Assembly: GCA_032251315.1 (NCBI GenBank)
Contig: JAVVEE010000006.1
Location: 1 to 49,679 of the forward strand
Direction: 5' to 3'
Source: LH-M37 sp032251315
GTDB taxonomy: Bacteria > Pseudomonadota > Gammaproteobacteria > SZUA-229
DNA: 49,679 nt
The notes below the pieces were generated by a model. The model had not been told where the DNA came from, did no database searches, and was given only the letters and a program-made list of their open reading frames with translations. This document shows positions 25,686 to 33,499 of this stretch, piece by piece (positions within the stretch are counted from its first letter, which is position 1; every line of letters starts with the position of its first letter). The position numbers and the translations under genes were made by a program.

Positions 25686-26069
25686 TTACTTTTTTATAAT
25701 AAAGATTTTAATATTAACTTTTTTAGAAATACGGTTAATACGTTTTAAATAGCGATTATCGTTTTCACCGACAATCAAAGCAACGCCTGCCTTTTTGTCG
25801 GTCATATCTGCATAAAACAACGATTGACCAATACTCTCAGCCCATTTTTTTGCCCAATCAACTTCAATTGCATATTCATCTGTCAAACAATCAACTCGAG
25901 TTCTATCTGGTAAGATAAACTCAGTAACACCATTCACCTTTTCACAAAACTGCACCTGGTAATATGCTTCATTTTTTTTAATCGGAATCTTATCTTCCAT
26001 TGATGAAGAAAGCACGACAGCTGTAGCAAGGCAAAATGACAGGAATAGTATTTTATATTTTTTTCTCAT
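25686..26069 (-). CDS. Exported PD-(D/E)XK nuclease-like protein
   Basis: A 127-residue protein with an N-terminal membrane or signal segment (KILFLSFCLATAVVLSSS). The core motif is RTRVDCLTDEYAIEVDWAKK followed by WAESIGQSLFYA. The Asp, the ExD pair and the later Gln in a helix occur at the spacing of PD-(D/E)XK (Hjc/VRR-NUC-like) nuclease folds, though the usual lysine of ExK is Asp. A family of small, exported proteins with the same RVDC(L)T...IEVD..KKW motif is found across bacteria and mobile elements; its function is not known to me. It lies 58 bases downstream of the 26127 gene. Confidence 0.5.
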   Translation of the reverse strand: MRKKYKILFLSFCLATAVVLSSSMEDKIPIKKNEAYYQVQFCEKVNGVTEFILPDRTRVDCLTDEYAIEVDWAKKWAESIGQSLFYADMTDKKAGVALIVGENDNRYLKRINRISKKVNIKIFIIKK

Positions 26070-26126
26070 AACATCACTTGTGAATTCATGAATACTTCAA
26101 ACGCAGTTTTTACTTTATTATTGCGA

Positions 26127-26489
26127 TTAATCATCAATCGTTAATTTATTTTGTGATAAGGTTTTTAATTTTATCTGCTTTATTCTTTTATCCAAAGCAT
26201 CCTCTTTCTGTTGTTTTTGAAATTCTCGCATTCCATTTTCAACACCATCAACAAACTCTCTTTTTAGATCAGCGGCAGCCACTATTGCTTTTGGTGCATT
26301 GCTTACGACGGCTGATGTAGTCCTAAAAGCTAATCTGGTTAAAGAACCGCTCAGATTTAAAACACTTTTTATAACACCTGTTTTTGTTTCTTTGTAATTA
26401 ATCGCATCATCGATACAACTTTCTAAATCGCCAATAACGTCTTCAACGCCGTTTGTAACTTCACTCCAGTCATTACGGTTATTTTTCAT
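26127..26489 (-). CDS. Small helical protein of unknown function
   Basis: A 120-residue protein that looks mostly helical: MKNNRNDWSEVTNGVEDVIG, a central stretch SVLNLSGSLTRLAFRTTSAV then VSNAPKAIVAAADL that could be amphipathic, and a charged C-terminus (EFQKQQKEDALDKRIKQIKL). GAGG is present near the start (AAGAGGTGCAAA). It resembles no family known to me. The left IS1380 end lies 42 bases upstream, so the element may have cut this gene off from an upstream promoter. Confidence 0.5.
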   Translation of the reverse strand: MKNNRNDWSEVTNGVEDVIGDLESCIDDAINYKETKTGVIKSVLNLSGSLTRLAFRTTSAVVSNAPKAIVAAADLKREFVDGVENGMREFQKQQKEDALDKRIKQIKLKTLSQNKLTIDD

Positions 26490-26530
26490 TTTGCACCTCT
26501 TGTATATTTCTGTAATATCATTTCACTTTC

Positions 26531-26548
26531 TCCTGAATCCGTAACTTA
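26531..26548 (+). repeat. IS1380 left inverted repeat
   Basis: TCCTGAATCCGTAACTTA, exact reverse complement of 28177-28194. Confidence 0.9.
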
Positions 26549-26744
26549 TCGTGAGCATTCGCTCTCCCCATATCATTTCAGAAAAACCCATCAAAGCCAA
26601 AGCATGTTTTGCACCTGATAAAAGTATTTTTAACCGGTATTCTTCAAAAATAATTGAAAATCATAACAGCTGACTGTTTTTGGCCGATACCTGCCCGTGT
26701 TGCCACTGTTACGCCGGCAAACGATGCGCAAGGAGGGTGTTTTG

Positions 26745-28088
26745 TTATCCGTAAGCCAGTTTTTTATAGACAGTACTGAAGGCACAAAGCGATCGGCAAC
26801 CTTTTCCAAATGACAGCTTTATCGAACGCGATGTTTTGATAATACGCGCAGCGACATACATCAGTTCCTGCATCACTGTTTTAATCCGTCGTCTTTTGGC
26901 TTTGTTTCGCTTTGGCGAGTCGGCACCCAGTAGGCCGTTTTGGCCAATCCAGCGCAGAATATTGTAGGCCAGCATGCTGGCACCCAATATCAGTGCATTG
27001 GTGGCGAACTTGCCCGAGGGTAGGCGCTCGATATCCATGTCTGTTTTGAATTCGCTGTGGAACTGCTCCGAGGTCCCGTGATCGGCGTAGAGTTTTATCA
27101 CCGCGTGTTCGTCGAGCGACAAACTGGTCCACCAGCCTTCCAGTTCAATCTCCGGCGTCAGCAACATCTGCCCATTCTTGTCGATGGTTCGTTCAATCAG
27201 GCGCATCACACGCCGTACTGTGTATTCATAGCCTTTCCATTGCCGCTGGTGCTCAATGCTGAACAGCGCTACACGCTTGCCGTCACGCGGCGCCACCCAG
27301 CAGCCGTGCTGCTCGGCATAGGCCAGCCAGTCGTCTTTGCTTTCCTTGCGGGGGTTCCACTTGATCAAAAAGTCGACCGGCACTCGGTCTGCGAAGGCCT
27401 GATTGTGTTCGAGGACAACGTCAATATTTTCAATCGAGTCATTGCCGCCATCAAGCCTGAGCAACAAGGGCTGATCGGTGATTTTACGGCTGTGACACAA
27501 GACCCGTTCTAACAGGGCCGGGGTGTCCTTCTGACAATGTTGTTTACCCTCGCGCAATTCCAGTTCCAGGCAATAGCCCTCTTGCCCCAGATAAGCCGGC
27601 ATCGGGGCGTAGCCATCACACCCTTTGTAGGTTCTTGATACCCCTTCTTTGCGACTGCCACTGTTATCCATGGGCGTGACATCCGCATCCAGCGGAATAT
27701 GTCCGGTTTCCAGGGGTTCAAGCGTGGGTTGAATATTGACCAGGAAATCCAGATTCGCCTTTTCGACGAGAGGTAAGAACGTCCTGGCATGGTTGTCCAT
27801 GCGCTGGCGCAGGGTCGCTTCGCAGGGGATAGTGTTGATATCCATGGCGCTCATTAAATAGAATTCACTTTCGATGGTGTTGATGGACTCAAAATCATTC
27901 TTGCCCAGGCACAGCATGGCGAGATAACTCTTCGCCACATCGGAATGCTTGATGCCGTGACGCAGTGGAATTTGCGTGTCGATCTCCTGCGTAAAATTTG
28001 TGTAACGTTTTACCGCTTGACCAACAAGGGCCAGGCCACCATGGCTGATGATATCAGCATCCGATCGTTCAATTTTAAAGCGCTTCAT
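26745..28088 (-). CDS. IS1380-family transposase
   Basis: A 447-residue DDE transposase. It begins MKRFKIERSDADIISHGGLA and contains PLDADVTPMDNSGSRKEGVS (first Asp), LLRLDGGNDSIEN (second Asp) and TSEQFHSEFKTDMDIERLPS (the Glu), all typical IS1380 blocks, followed by the helical C-terminus (NALILGASMLAYNILRWIGQ). The frame is intact, with no stop or frameshift, so the element may be active. GC content is higher than that of its neighbours, showing it arrived from a different background. Its gene lies 214 bases inside the left end and about 89 bases inside the right end. Confidence 0.95.
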   Translation of the reverse strand: MKRFKIERSDADIISHGGLALVGQAVKRYTNFTQEIDTQIPLRHGIKHSDVAKSYLAMLCLGKNDFESINTIESEFYLMSAMDINTIPCEATLRQRMDNHARTFLPLVEKANLDFLVNIQPTLEPLETGHIPLDADVTPMDNSGSRKEGVSRTYKGCDGYAPMPAYLGQEGYCLELELREGKQHCQKDTPALLERVLCHSRKITDQPLLLRLDGGNDSIENIDVVLEHNQAFADRVPVDFLIKWNPRKESKDDWLAYAEQHGCWVAPRDGKRVALFSIEHQRQWKGYEYTVRRVMRLIERTIDKNGQMLLTPEIELEGWWTSLSLDEHAVIKLYADHGTSEQFHSEFKTDMDIERLPSGKFATNALILGASMLAYNILRWIGQNGLLGADSPKRNKAKRRRIKTVMQELMYVAARIIKTSRSIKLSFGKGCRSLCAFSTVYKKLAYG

Positions 28089-28176
28089 TATTCACTCACC
28101 AGGTGATTTATTTAGAGTAGATATTTTAGCAAAATAGGCTGTAAATTACGGTATTAAAGGCTTTTTTTGCAGGTTT

Positions 28177-28194
28177 TAAGTTACGGATTCAGGA
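28177..28194 (-). repeat. IS1380 right inverted repeat
   Basis: TAAGTTACGGATTCAGGA, exact complement of 26531-26548. It lies only 12 bases downstream of the stop of the 28207 gene. Confidence 0.9.
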
Positions 28195-28206
28195 ATAATA
28201 AATAAT

Positions 28207-28800
28207 TTATTTTTTTGTAATGATAGACATATTTAGCTTACCCTTTATATTCTGATATTCATTCATGTTAAGTAATCGCCCGCTACCTTCTGCTGAAGCA
28301 CCCTTTTCATCAACATATAGACTTGCCATTAATATTGTAATTCCCTTATTAGAAATAATAATATCTATATTGTGACCCGCATAATTAATAAGCCCCCTCT
28401 TCACTTTTTCTATTTTATTTTGGATAGGAGATAAATAAATATCAATTTCATCTTTCATACCAATTACTTTCCAAATTTCTACAACAAAGCCTTCATTACT
28501 AAAACCTATAGGAGTTGAAAACCATTCTCCAAGTGATTGACCAGCAGCCGCTAACAATTCTACGGATTCAAAGTTTTCTACATTCTTTGAGTTTTGGTTT
28601 TTTAAAGTTTCTAAGACAACTACATCAGCTTTTGTCGGTTTCTTGGGTGTTTTTACTCTAGCAAGTAAGTTATTCAGTTCATTTTGAAGTTCATTAGGAA
28701 TTTCTTTAGAAAGCTCGATTTTTACTTCTTTCTCTAGCTCTTGCATAATGTCTTCTTCATGCAATCGTATAATATCGCTTGTTATGTCATGCTTTTTCAT
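28207..28800 (-). CDS. Unknown protein coupled to the sigma factor
   Basis: A 197-residue protein whose start codon overlaps the sigma-factor stop (ATGA), so the two are made together. Residues 1-60 are a charged helical segment (EDIMQELEKEVKIELSKEIP), with a possible coiled coil. The rest is alpha/beta, with GQSLGEWFSTPIGFSNEGFV and a strand-rich end (GHNIDIIISNKGITILMASL). No known domain is recognised. Because it is coupled to a sigma factor it could be an anti-sigma or sensor/effector partner, which is inference. IS1380 lies immediately downstream. Confidence 0.6.
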   Translation of the reverse strand: MKKHDITSDIIRLHEEDIMQELEKEVKIELSKEIPNELQNELNNLLARVKTPKKPTKADVVVLETLKNQNSKNVENFESVELLAAAGQSLGEWFSTPIGFSNEGFVVEIWKVIGMKDEIDIYLSPIQNKIEKVKRGLINYAGHNIDIIISNKGITILMASLYVDEKGASAEGSGRLLNMNEYQNIKGKLNMSIITKK

Positions 28801-29468
28801 GAATTCACCTCGTTTTCTACCATTTGTTCCTGTAAAAACTGGATTTGTTCGTGAGGGTTAATTACTGTTATTCCATGAGGTTCAGTGCATTTTGATACTT
28901 TCTCAATAAGCCTATTCAATGCGTCTGTAGGATTACTTGTTTTATAACCAATGAATTGAGCTAAATCTTTGATAGATAAACCGGTATCATTTTGCCACCA
29001 AAATGCCGTAACAAAGAATTTTTGTCGTGCAGTATCTTTAATTCCATTGTAAACACAATCAAAACATAACTTAATCCACTTATATGCAACTGTGGCATCA
29101 ATAATACCGTCTGGTGTTAATGCATCTACATTTTGTTCAAAGTCGCCAACAATCTCATCCATAGATACGTTATGAATATTCTCATACTTATTATTAGATT
29201 TTAGCCTCTCAGCCTTTGTGAGATTCCTAATAACACCGAGACCTCTGAGTTTATCAATAAAACAATTATGTACCGTTCTATAGATATATGATTTACGACC
29301 AGTATGATCCTGTTTCTTAAAGAAGCCACTCTCAAATAATTTTATAAACGCCTCATGAGCAACATCTTCCTCAATATCCATATGATCATAAAATGATCGA
29401 TTCCTTATTGAACTAGCTGTTTTCTTTATTAATAAGAAATATTCTAGCATTTCCTTATCATCACTCAT
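28797..29468 (-). CDS. Sigma-70-like RNA polymerase sigma factor
   Basis: A 223-residue protein with a region 2 of sigma-70 factors: DIEEDVAHEAFIKLFESGFF (2.1-2.2) and SYIYRTVHNCFIDKLRGLGV (2.3-2.4) near residues 31-75. A middle linker (~80-130) is followed by a region-4-like helix-turn-helix at ~165-195 (LSIKDLAQFIGYKTSNPTDA). Size and layout fit an ECF-type or phage-like sigma factor. No anti-sigma domain is fused. The gene heads the leftward run of the AT-rich island, so it may switch on that gene set. AT-rich upstream DNA (29469-29700) has candidate promoters but none is clear. Confidence 0.75.
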   Translation of the reverse strand: MSDDKEMLEYFLLIKKTASSIRNRSFYDHMDIEEDVAHEAFIKLFESGFFKKQDHTGRKSYIYRTVHNCFIDKLRGLGVIRNLTKAERLKSNNKYENIHNVSMDEIVGDFEQNVDALTPDGIIDATVAYKWIKLCFDCVYNGIKDTARQKFFVTAFWWQNDTGLSIKDLAQFIGYKTSNPTDALNRLIEKVSKCTEPHGITVINPHEQIQFLQEQMVENEVNS

Positions 29469-29895
29469 TCATAGATACCGCTCTAATATGCTGAATTATA
29501 TAGTTATTTTTGTAGTCGATAATATTTACTTAAATATTTGTTAATCCTATCGGATTTGACTCGTTTTACTTTTTAACGATGGCTCATTAACATCAATCAT
29601 AATTAACTTTTAGTTAGACTAAACAATGGTTTATATCACAAATTCTAGTGAAAAGTAGATAATCAATAAATGAATTCTGAGGATACAATACTTAATTACA
29701 TGTATTATCAGCCTTCGGCCTGGTTTTTTCTTTTTCAAATCTTTAGTAACTATTCAGCACATTTTTTTCAAAAAAGTCAAAAAATTGCTTGACAGGGTTT
29801 TTGCGCGATTTTGTATTTTTAAGCGCCATCACCAAGTCCATGTGAAACCCATCGCCAAGCGCCATGCACTGTCACCGTGGCTGCGCTAGTACGCC
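29469..29895. promoter_or_regulatory. AT-rich gap between the sigma operon and IS66 relic
   Basis: No gene. The left half is the upstream region of the sigma-factor gene. At 29789-29817 TTGACA is followed after 17 bases by TGTATT, a plausible plus-strand promoter that would read into the IS66 relic. A short TTCGG hairpin with a T-run at 29710-29731 resembles a weak plus-strand terminator, but no plus-strand gene precedes it. Confidence 0.4.
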
Positions 29896-30018
29896 GTGCC
29901 GTGTCCGGCCATATCCGTCTCATGGAAAACGCCGTCAGCGCGCGCTCAGGGCCAAATTATTCATCTCAAAAAGTCATGCGATAATAGTGTCACGCAAAGC
30001 CGCTTCGGTACTGAGATT

Positions 30019-30740
30019 GTGACACTTGACTCCATCGACATTAAGGCAGCCATTGAGGCTGTCGAAAAACAACTGCAAGAAGATAAGCAGACTTCGGTTG
30101 CCATGAAGTCGGCGGTGTCTCTGGTGCTGATTGTCGTGAAGCTGTTGATGGCGCGCTTGGGCATAAATAGTCGTAACAGCAGCTTGCCACCCGCCAGCGA
30201 TCCGAATCGTGCGAAAAAACAACGCGGCCTCAATGGACGCAAGCCCGGCGGTCAGCCCAATCATAACGGCAGCACACTGAAACCGGTCGATGATCCGGAT
30301 GACATTCGCACCATCAACATCGATAAGCGAACCTTGCCTGCGGGCGATTATCAGGTGGCTGGCTTCGAGCGCCGACAGATCATCGATCTGCGCATTGAGC
30401 GTTATATCACCGAGTTTCGCGCGCAAATCCTGGAGAATACGCACGGCCGGCGTTTCGTCGCCAAATTCCCGGCGGGCGTGACACGTCCGGCTCAGTATGG
30501 TGCTTCGGTCAAGGCCAATGCGGTTTATATGTCGATGTTCCAGTTGATCCCTTATGAGCGTGTGCAAACACACTTTGCCGAAAACTTCGATCTGCCGATC
30601 AGCACCGGCACCTTGACCAACATGAATCGCGACGCTTATGAGCGCCTGGCGATCTTCGAGGTGCTGGCGAAACAATGTCTGACGCGAGAGGCCGTTGTTC
30701 ACGCGGACGAGACCGGCATCAACGTCGGTGGCAAACGGAT
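30019..30740 (+). pseudogene. Truncated IS66-family transposase
   Basis: From GTG 30019 the frame gives the IS66 N-terminal leucine-rich part, then LGINSRNSSLPPASDPNRAK and RKPGGQPNHNGSTLKPVDDP, and the start of the DDE domain (VVHADETGINVGGKR). This is the first-Asp block, normally followed by about 200 more residues. Here the sequence changes character at about 30740 (ICCSTGSDLCNTLIIFI) and the frame stops at 30843, so the second half of the catalytic domain is missing. Only the 5' part of an IS66 element remains; I could not locate its ends. A further in-frame start at 29896 lies outside the family. Confidence 0.75.
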
Positions 30741-30843
30741 CTGTTGCAGTACCGGGTCGGACCTATGCAATACATTGATTATATTCATAATTCAGTCCAG
30801 AAATACATGTTTTCAGCGCTTAAACACGCCTTTTCGGGCTTGA

Positions 30844-31105
30844 AATCAGCAGTATAAGGCTGTGATATTTGGAGTCTGGGTAAAAACTCATGGCAGTCTG
30901 CTTTGGGTCGGCTTTGCTCCTTCAGCTACTCTTCACCAAGGTCTGTTATCAAAGAATCAACAATCCCTCATTACCAGGTGCCTGTCTGGCTTGAAGGGAA
31001 TCGCCTGCAAATTTGGCCAATTGCCAATTGCCAACTGAGAGGCATATCGAAATCAGCACTTCAAACTGTAAGAACAAATCCGAACCAATGCATTTAAATG
31101 TGCAA
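30844..31105. other. Intergenic stretch with a TTGGCAATTGGCA repeat
   Basis: No gene is supported. The complement strand at 31017-31037 carries TTGGCAATTGGCAATTGG, a member of the TTGGCAG-type simple repeat seen at 32.65, 44.16 and 44.22 kb. Confidence 0.5.
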
Positions 31106-31858
31106 TTAAATGTTTTCAAACCAGTCATCAATGCTGTCGGCAACAAACTCGATATCCTGTTTGCTGGATAACAGATGGTCCGAGTTTTCCAGCGTAATGA
31201 TTTCCGAAGAACCCCCGATCCACTCATGTAGTTCCTGCGCGTTTGTTTCACCGACCAGCGCGTCACCCGTCACACTGAAAATCAGCACCGGCTTGTTCAG
31301 TTTCGCCAGCCGCTGCTCCATGTCGTAACTGCGCAGGTCAGTTAAAAATTCCGGTTCAATGTCGTATTGTTGCCCAGCCACGTCGATGCTCGAAGCGACA
31401 CCCTGTTCCAGCAGGGTGAGCGACTTACCAAAATGATGCAGCACATGATCGGGCTGGCTGGGCGAGGCGATGGTGGCGACTGCTTTCACCTCTTCGGTAT
31501 GCATGGCTGCTTCCAGTACCGCAGTGCCGCCGAGGCTGTGGCCGATTAGCAGCGCGGGTGCCTGATGCTGCTGGCGCAAATAATCAATCGCGGCCATCAC
31601 ATCAGCAATATTGCTGCTGAATTCAGTCTGTGAAAACACCCCTTCGCTGCCGCCGAGGCCGGTGAAGTCAAAACGCAGAGTGGCGTAGCCTTTTTCCGCC
31701 ATGGCTTTGCTGAGGCGGTAGGTGGTGAGCATATCCTTGCTACAGGTGAAGCAGTGACAGCAGATGGCATAGGCTTTGGGTGTGCCTTCCGGCATTTCCA
31801 GTCGGGCGTCGAGCAGATGGTCGCTGCCGCCGGGGAAGGATTGTTTGATACTGGGCAT
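31106..31858 (-). CDS. Alpha/beta hydrolase of the OsmC-associated type
   Basis: A 250-residue serine hydrolase. HCFTCSKDMLTTYRLSKAMA, RFDFTGLGGSEGVF and the nucleophile elbow GHSLGGTAVLEA (Ser in GHSLG) are characteristic of the hydrolase half of the bifunctional alpha/beta hydrolase-OsmC proteins. The catalytic acid and His are probably in SVTGDALV and NSDHLL. The OsmC half is missing here; a separate OsmC-like gene exists at 2.1 kb but with a different context. I chose ATG 31858, because MPSIKQSFPGG matches the family N-terminus; two upstream in-frame ATGs would add 25 residues. Substrate unknown. Confidence 0.8.
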   Translation of the reverse strand: MPSIKQSFPGGSDHLLDARLEMPEGTPKAYAICCHCFTCSKDMLTTYRLSKAMAEKGYATLRFDFTGLGGSEGVFSQTEFSSNIADVMAAIDYLRQQHQAPALLIGHSLGGTAVLEAAMHTEEVKAVATIASPSQPDHVLHHFGKSLTLLEQGVASSIDVAGQQYDIEPEFLTDLRSYDMEQRLAKLNKPVLIFSVTGDALVGETNAQELHEWIGGSSEIITLENSDHLLSSKQDIEFVADSIDDWFENI

Positions 31859-31993
31859 GTTGGTGTGACTAGCTCCGGGTGAAAGTTGCATACTATTGTA
31901 CGTGAGAGCGGCAGCAGACAAAACGAGCAATGGCGCTGCGTCCGGCGATTTAATCAGCTGCTACGCAAAGTTTATTTCTGAAGGCCGAACCTC

Positions 31994-32131
31994 GTGAAGG
32001 TCGATGTCGAAGTCTACGCCGAGCGCCGACAGGGTAGCGAGTATCAGTGCACTAAAGTCACCGAAGCGGTGCTGGTGTATGTGGCGATTGATGAGAATCG
32101 CCGCCCCAGGAGGTTGCCGGATTTAGGATGA
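31994..32131 (+). pseudogene. C-terminal relic of an acyl-CoA thioesterase (YciA type)
   Basis: The frame reads VKVDVEVYAERRQGSEYQCT then KVTEAVLVYVAIDENRRPRR, ending at TGA 32129. This is the last strand region of hotdog-fold acyl-CoA thioesterases such as YciA (VxVEVWAERR...CTKVTEAVFVYVAIDExGRPR). The first two thirds of the gene, with the catalytic residues, are missing; upstream sequence shows only 'RPNL' before the match fades. It is a dead fragment rather than a gene. Confidence 0.75.
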
Positions 32132-32156
32132 ACTGACTGCGGAAGTTTTTAACCGA

Positions 32157-32645
32157 TCATTGTCGCAGCAAAAAGCTGGGCTGTTCCTCGCTATCAACGA
32201 GCTTGTGCTGTTGCAACCATGCCAGCGCCTCTTCGGCATCCTCTTCGAACCATGCCTGCGCCGAGCCGAGCCTGAAGGAGTAGCCCCATTCATCCATGTC
32301 ACTAAAACTGCGCGCGCGTCCCATTTCGGGAATGAAATCGGCGAGCAGGGTTTGCAGATAACAGACCGCGTTTTCCTCGATAGCAGTGCCGCCGGCGTCG
32401 GTGTGCAGATTTTCACGGCGCGACCGATCCATGCAGATATAGTGACAGGCCTCGTGCAGCGCAGAGTGTACGGGCGTGGCTCCACTGAGATAGAGCCGGT
32501 TGCCGATCAGACCCGCTTCCGGGGCTTTCCAGAAACTGCCCGGAATGGCGACATCGGTGCTGACGGTTTCAATCTCCAGGCCATAGCGCCCGAGCAGCGC
32601 TTGTAGCTGGTATGGATTGATATCTTGGTAGAGAAGAATTGACAT
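32157..32645 (-). CDS. Conserved-looking protein with HExxH motif
   Basis: A 162-residue soluble protein. HSALHEACHYICMDRSRREN carries HEACH, the HExxH zinc-binding signature of zincin-type metallopeptidases, with TAIEENAVCYLQTLLAD downstream, where a glutamate could be the third ligand. It is small for a peptidase and lacks a signal peptide. I cannot name the family. It stands alone, with repeats upstream (32649-32848) and the yciA relic downstream. Confidence 0.6.
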   Translation of the reverse strand: MSILLYQDINPYQLQALLGRYGLEIETVSTDVAIPGSFWKAPEAGLIGNRLYLSGATPVHSALHEACHYICMDRSRRENLHTDAGGTAIEENAVCYLQTLLADFIPEMGRARSFSDMDEWGYSFRLGSAQAWFEEDAEEALAWLQQHKLVDSEEQPSFLLRQ

Positions 32646-32648
32646 GTA

Positions 32649-32686
32649 AAAGATAGTTGGCAGTTGGCAGTTATCAGTAGGCAGTT
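32649..32686 (+). repeat. TTGGCAG-type simple repeat
   Basis: AAAAGATAGTTGGCAGTTGG and continuation to about 32686 (ATCAGTAGGCAGTT). Copies starting with the same AAAAGATAGTTGGCA occur at 44155 and 44211. Confidence 0.7.
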
Positions 32687-32759
32687 AAAGTTTTTGGCTG
32701 CCGACTTTGTGTTGTTTGATTATTGCGATAATAAAATTGAAAAAAAGTCTCTGACTTAG

Positions 32760-32848
32760 CTGTCATTTCGACCATAGGGAGAAATCTTTAACGTCCTTGT
32801 TTGAAAATAAGCTCAAGTGCAAGATTTCTCCCTATGTCGAAATGACAG
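32760..32848. repeat. Inverted repeat, MITE-like, TGTCATTTCG type
   Basis: Arm 32760-32788 and arm 32821-32848 are complementary over 28 bases with one bulged base, around a 32-base loop. The outer ends read CTGTCATTTCG and CGAAATGACAG, the inner ends GGGAGAAATCTT and its complement. A matching single arm lies at 38431-38458. It lies just past the rdgB stop. Confidence 0.8.
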
Positions 32849-32871
32849 TTTATCCACTACCTGGTGTAACT

Positions 32872-33486
32872 TTAAATAAATTTATGTTTCTTGAACTCTT
32901 CCAGCATAGCCTGCAACGCCAGCGCGCGGTGGCTGATTTTGTTTTTCTCTTCCATGGAGAGCTCGCCGCTGGAGCAGCCGTGGGTGGGCACATAGAAAAT
33001 GGGATCGTAACCAAAGCCGCCATCGCCCGCCGGTGCCTCCAGAATCCGGCCTTCCCAGCTGGCCTGAGTGATGATGGGCACGGGGTCCTTGTGGTGGCGC
33101 ATGAAGGCCAGCACGCACCAGTAGCGGGCGGTGCGTTCGGCTTCGGGCACACCCTCTAACTCGGCCAGCATCTTGCTGTTGTTGTCGGTATCGCTGGCTT
33201 TTTCACCGGCGTAACGTGCCGAATAAACCCCGGGACGGGCATCCAGGGCATCGACTTCGATGCCGGAATCATCCGAGATCGCGGGCAGGCCGGTGAACTC
33301 GGCGGCGTGGCGGGCCTTGATGATGGCGTTTTCGACAAAGGTGGTGCCGGTCTCGGGCACTTCGGGCACGCCGAAGTCAGACTGCGGCAGCACTTCAATG
33401 CCGTATCCGGCGAAGAGTTTGTTGATTTCACGCACCTTGCCGAGGTTGCCGCTGGCGAGTACGATTTTGGTGATTTTTTCTGACAT
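32872..33486 (-). CDS. rdgB: XTP/dITP diphosphatase (RdgB/HAM1)
   Basis: A 204-residue house-cleaning pyrophosphatase that removes inosine and xanthosine triphosphates. SGNLGKVREIN (near residue 12), the metal-binding FVENAIIKARHAAEFTGLPA and SDDSGIEVDALDARPGVYSA blocks, and the C-terminal GFGYDPIFYVP and SHRALALQAM are intact. Length is normal for the family. It lies 13 bases downstream of rph, in the same direction, so the two form an operon. Confidence 0.95.
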   Translation of the reverse strand: MSEKITKIVLASGNLGKVREINKLFAGYGIEVLPQSDFGVPEVPETGTTFVENAIIKARHAAEFTGLPAISDDSGIEVDALDARPGVYSARYAGEKASDTDNNSKMLAELEGVPEAERTARYWCVLAFMRHHKDPVPIITQASWEGRILEAPAGDGGFGYDPIFYVPTHGCSSGELSMEEKNKISHRALALQAMLEEFKKHKFI

Positions 33487-33499
33487 AGCGGGACTCCCG

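Larger units (their letters stand above)
26531..28194 (-). mobile_element. Complete IS1380-family insertion sequence, 1664 bp
   Basis: Perfect 18-bp inverted ends TCCTGAATCCGTAACTTA (26531-26548) and TAAGTTACGGATTCAGGA (28177-28194) enclose one transposase gene. Total length 1664 bp suits IS1380. The four-base flanks do not match (TTTC on the left, ATAA on the right, or TTCT/AATA if the ends are CCTGAATCC), so there is no target duplication visible; a later rearrangement or homologous recombination between copies may have erased it. It separates the sigma-factor pair (right) from the rest of the leftward genes (left). Confidence 0.9.

Noticed and set aside
26527..28198. Target site duplication for IS1380
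   Set aside because: Flanking four-base sequences differ under either choice of element end.
29710..29731. TTCGG mini-hairpin followed by T-run
   Set aside because: Stem is only five pairs with a bulge and no plus-strand gene ends before it; not reported as a terminator.
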